A stretch of 64,000 nucleotides of DNA, from contig CAJOGI010000006.1 in the NCBI GenBank assembly GCA_905234075.1, positions 106,127-170,126 on the forward strand, given 5' to 3'. The notes under the pieces are model-generated. The model was given only the letters and a program-made list of their open reading frames with translations, was not told the origin of the DNA and made no database searches. The stretch is from an uncultured Synergistales bacterium. Lineage in GTDB: Bacteria > Synergistota > Synergistia > Synergistales > Aminobacteriaceae. Below, one piece after another: positions 61,768-64,000 of the stretch (position 1 is its first letter; every line of letters begins with the position of its first letter). A program made the position numbers and the translations under genes.

Positions 61768-64000
61768 AATTGTTATCCCCCTTCAGATTTATTCCCTTTA
61801 ATATATCTTCAGGCTTTCTCTTTGACGGAGTTATTTTCCAGTGAATCCTCAACACAATAACATTAAGCAATCCTGCAAGAATAAAATATATCACTGCCAC
61901 AGCTATCAAAGGGAAGAATGCTTCATAAGTTCTGCTTCTCACTATGTCGCCCATTTTCGTTAAATCCTGAACGGCTATATATCCTACAACAGCCGTAGAT
62001 TTTATAAGCACTGTAACTTCTTCACGGAATGAGGGCATAAAATGCAGAGCTGCCTGCGGAAGTATGATCGTGAAGAACGTTTGTAAATCCGTGTAGCCTA
62101 AAGCATAAGCCGCTTCAGTCTGTCCCTTGTCAAGCGCACCTGTTCCGAATGTCAGCATTCTGTAGACCGATGTTGCGAACGTCAATGTAAAAGCTATTAC
62201 CGCTACCCAAATCCCATTGATGTCAACGCTTCCGAAAATAATATAGTAAAAAATCATTAATAAAACTACAATAGGAGTGCCTTTAATTAACCAGACTGAA
62301 AATTTTGTCATTATGTTTGCAAAAATATTTCCTGTACGGCATAACATGAAAACTGTAAAACCTAAAATTATTCCCCAAAATATAGAAAGAACAGTTATTG
62401 TCATTGTGTTTATAATTCCTTCGATAAATAATTTATATCTGTCTTCACGGATAAAAGTTCTTTCAAAGCTGGCTTTAAGTTCGTCAAAGAATGACGGCTC
62501 TGTTTTTGTATCATCATTTTGAACGTTTATTACTTTCTTAACTGAAAATACATTGCCGGTTCTTACATTAGGATATGAGAATAAAACGCTTTCTTTTCTC
62601 TCGTCAGTTATAGTTATCGCGCCGATGCCTAAATCACATTTACCGCTTGTTACGGCAGGAATTATCCCGGCAAAACGCATAGGCATAATCTCAAGACCGT
62701 AACCGTAAGCCTCGCAAAATCTGTATATAAACTCTATGTCATATCCGACAATTCTATTATCTTTGAAGTAGACGAACGGCTGAGAAACTTCATTTACAGC
62801 CGCTTTCAAAACACCGTTAGGCGCAGGAAGTTTTGAATAGTCCTTCATAATGCACTTGTTTTCTTCCTGATCGAACCAAAAAGACTCTAACTCTTTAATA
62901 GTTCCGTTATCCCAGCAGGCTTTTGCGAACTCGCTAAATTGGGCGCATAATTTTTCTCCTTTTTCATTTTTTTGAAAGATTGGTGCGCCTTCTGTAAATG
63001 TCAGTTGTTCACCGTAAGACGTTATGCTGTCATCTTCAGCCATTATGCGTCTTAAAAGCGGTATGCCTGTACAAGCTGCGTCAATTTTTTCTGATTTTAA
63101 GGCAGTCAATTCATCTACAGCATTGTCAAAATATACAATTTCAGCCGTCGGGACATATTTAGCAACAATTTGAGGATGCGTGCTTCCTGTAACAACTCCT
63201 ATACGTTTTCCGGCAAGAGCTGAAAATTCCTGGCTTGCCGCATTATTATTATTTTTCATTACTAGCAATACATTTCCCGACTTCATGCTCGGCGATTCTG
63301 CAAAGAGGGTATTTTCTCCGCGTTCTTTTGATTTTGTCATAGCTTGAGTGAAATCACATTTGCCTGTTTTTACTGAAGCTATCACAGCTGATAATGACAT
63401 ATCCGAAATTTCCAGCGCATAGCCTTTAGCCTTGCAAAATCTCACCGCTAAATCAACAGCATGACCGACAATTTTATTGTCTTTGACATAAGCAAACGGA
63501 ACAATCGAAGTATCTACAGCCATTTTTACAGTGCCGTTAATTGCAGGAAGTTTTGAATAATCATCGACCGTTTTTTTACTTTCATCAGCTCCGAGCCATT
63601 TATTTGCAAGTTCGTCAATAGTTCCGTTATCCCATAATGTTTTTAGAAAATCTGAATATTCTCCGCAGAGTCTTTTTCCTCTGTCTGAATTTACAAATAT
63701 TGAGTAAAGATATGTCTCTTTAAGATAAGGTTCAAGTATTTCGAGATTTGTATCTTCATTCACAGCATAAACGGCAGACGGCAAAGCGCAGCACATTGCA
63801 TTAATTTTCCCCGTTTTTAACGCCGTTAAAGCGTCCGTGAGAGAATTAAAATACGATACTTCCGATGATGTAAAATTTTTCGGCACAAGTTCAGCACATG
63901 TTGTACCAATCTGAACACCGATTTTTTCCCCGTTAAAGTCCGGAAGATATTTTTTTGTCGTAACCGGCTGCTCTGACGATTTCAAACAGACTAGAACGGA
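61760..64000 (-). CDS. Amino-acid ABC transporter permease fused to tandem receptor domains (partial)
   Basis: At least 746 residues; the frame is open to the window edge, so the N-terminus is missing. Tandem extracytoplasmic receptor domains (SBP_bac_3 type) come first: the second half of one (LPDFNGEKIGVQIGTTCAEL), one complete (KLPAINGTVKMAVDTSIVPF to DQEENK), and only the first half of a third (KLPAPNGVLKAAVNEVSQPF to GNVFSVKKV). About 210 residues of HisM/GlnP-type permease follow (FIEGIINTMTITVLSIFWGI, RMLTFGTGALDKGQTEAA, EAA motif near LGYTDLQTFFTIILPQA). Fused receptor-permeases of this kind are known for glutamine (GlnP). Partner of the ATPase at 60676. Confidence 0.88.
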   Translation of the reverse strand, partial: SVLVCLKSSEQPVTTKKYLPDFNGEKIGVQIGTTCAELVPKNFTSSEVSYFNSLTDALTALKTGKINAMCCALPSAVYAVNEDTNLEILEPYLKETYLYSIFVNSDRGKRLCGEYSDFLKTLWDNGTIDELANKWLGADESKKTVDDYSKLPAINGTVKMAVDTSIVPFAYVKDNKIVGHAVDLAVRFCKAKGYALEISDMSLSAVIASVKTGKCDFTQAMTKSKERGENTLFAESPSMKSGNVLLVMKNNNNAASQEFSALAGKRIGVVTGSTHPQIVAKYVPTAEIVYFDNAVDELTALKSEKIDAACTGIPLLRRIMAEDDSITSYGEQLTFTEGAPIFQKNEKGEKLCAQFSEFAKACWDNGTIKELESFWFDQEENKCIMKDYSKLPAPNGVLKAAVNEVSQPFVYFKDNRIVGYDIEFIYRFCEAYGYGLEIMPMRFAGIIPAVTSGKCDLGIGAITITDERKESVLFSYPNVRTGNVFSVKKVINVQNDDTKTEPSFFDELKASFERTFIREDRYKLFIEGIINTMTITVLSIFWGIILGFTVFMLCRTGNIFANIMTKFSVWLIKGTPIVVLLMIFYYIIFGSVDINGIWVAVIAFTLTFATSVYRMLTFGTGALDKGQTEAAYALGYTDLQTFFTIILPQAALHFMPSFREEVTVLIKSTAVVGYIAVQDLTKMGDIVRSRTYEAFFPLIAVAVIYFILAGLLNVIVLRIHWKITPSKRKPEDILKGINLKGDNNYD

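Overview
This 64 kb window is a chromosomal segment of an anaerobic diderm bacterium, most likely a member of Synergistota (Synergistaceae-like, gut or rumen type). The placement rests on several signs taken together. Three secreted proteins end in a Gly/Ser-rich stretch with an invariant Cys, a short membrane helix and a basic tail, which matches the Synerg-CTERM sorting signal. There are two TRAP transporter operons, a homodimeric-type pyruvate:ferredoxin oxidoreductase, a K+-dependent-type membrane pyrophosphatase, a B12-dependent ribonucleotide reductase, and an mreB-flgF-flgG gene order. All calls come from reading the sequence; no database search was run.

Layout. 0-0.4 kb: YoeB-type toxin (cut by the window edge) with a very short antitoxin. 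0.5-4.1 kb: pyruvate:ferredoxin oxidoreductase (minus strand). 4.2-7.6 kb: two paralogous adenylate-forming ligases, with a 49-residue cationic membrane peptide gene on the opposite strand between them. 7.9-9.6 kb: subtilisin-like surface protease and tRNA-Ala, flanked by a 16-bp direct repeat. 9.85-13.1 kb: DUF1385 membrane protein, prfA, prmC and a pseudopilin-like protein in one tightly packed operon. 13.2-17.2 kb: TRAP transporter (dctP-dctQ-dctM) with a zinc alcohol dehydrogenase. 17.2-18.1 kb: cheV. 18.3-23.6 kb: a large bacterial alpha-2-macroglobulin. 23.85-25.6 kb: a MATE exporter fused to a GHKL-ATPase-like domain. 25.7-28.5 kb: beta-glucoside PTS permease and phospho-beta-glucosidase. 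28.65-28.9 kb: three tRNAs (elongator Met, initiator Met, Leu). 28.9-29.8 kb: non-coding region with opposing promoters and structured leaders. 29.8-34.5 kb: giant repeat-rich surface protein. 34.6-38.2 kb: phosphoglycerate mutase, aminotransferase, glucuronate isomerase. 38.2-41.1 kb: second TRAP operon. 41.2-43.7 kb: nrdJ. 43.9-47.6 kb: a secreted protein of unknown function, then pgk and tpiA. 47.8-54.3 kb: hppA, a small secreted protein, an acyl-CoA synthetase, dxr and larB. 54.4-58.8 kb: a Synerg-CTERM protein, MreB/Mbl, FlgF, FlgG and FlgA. 58.9-60.5 kb: NhaC antiporter and tRNA-Ser. 60.7-64 kb: an amino-acid ABC transporter made of two unusual fusion proteins, running off the window edge.

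The metabolic genes describe an organism that takes up organic acids, hexuronates, beta-glucosides and amino acids. It oxidises pyruvate with ferredoxin, uses the lower half of glycolysis, and couples energy through pyrophosphate and ion gradients.

The most unusual features are listed here. (1) A family of heptanucleotide repeats (TAGGAGT/TAGGAGG) forms hairpins between genes, supplies Shine-Dalgarno sequences, sits between dctP and dctQ in both TRAP operons, and lies inside the coding sequence of prmC. (2) Two unrelated transporters carry C-terminal GHKL-like domains whose key Mg/ATP residues look degraded. (3) A tandem multi-receptor ABC permease ends in a half receptor domain. (4) A second, AT-rich dispersed repeat family carries paired ACTACA boxes. 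(5) A cationic one-helix membrane peptide sits behind a structured leader. (6) A pair of promoters faces each other over two almost exactly overlapping mini-ORFs.
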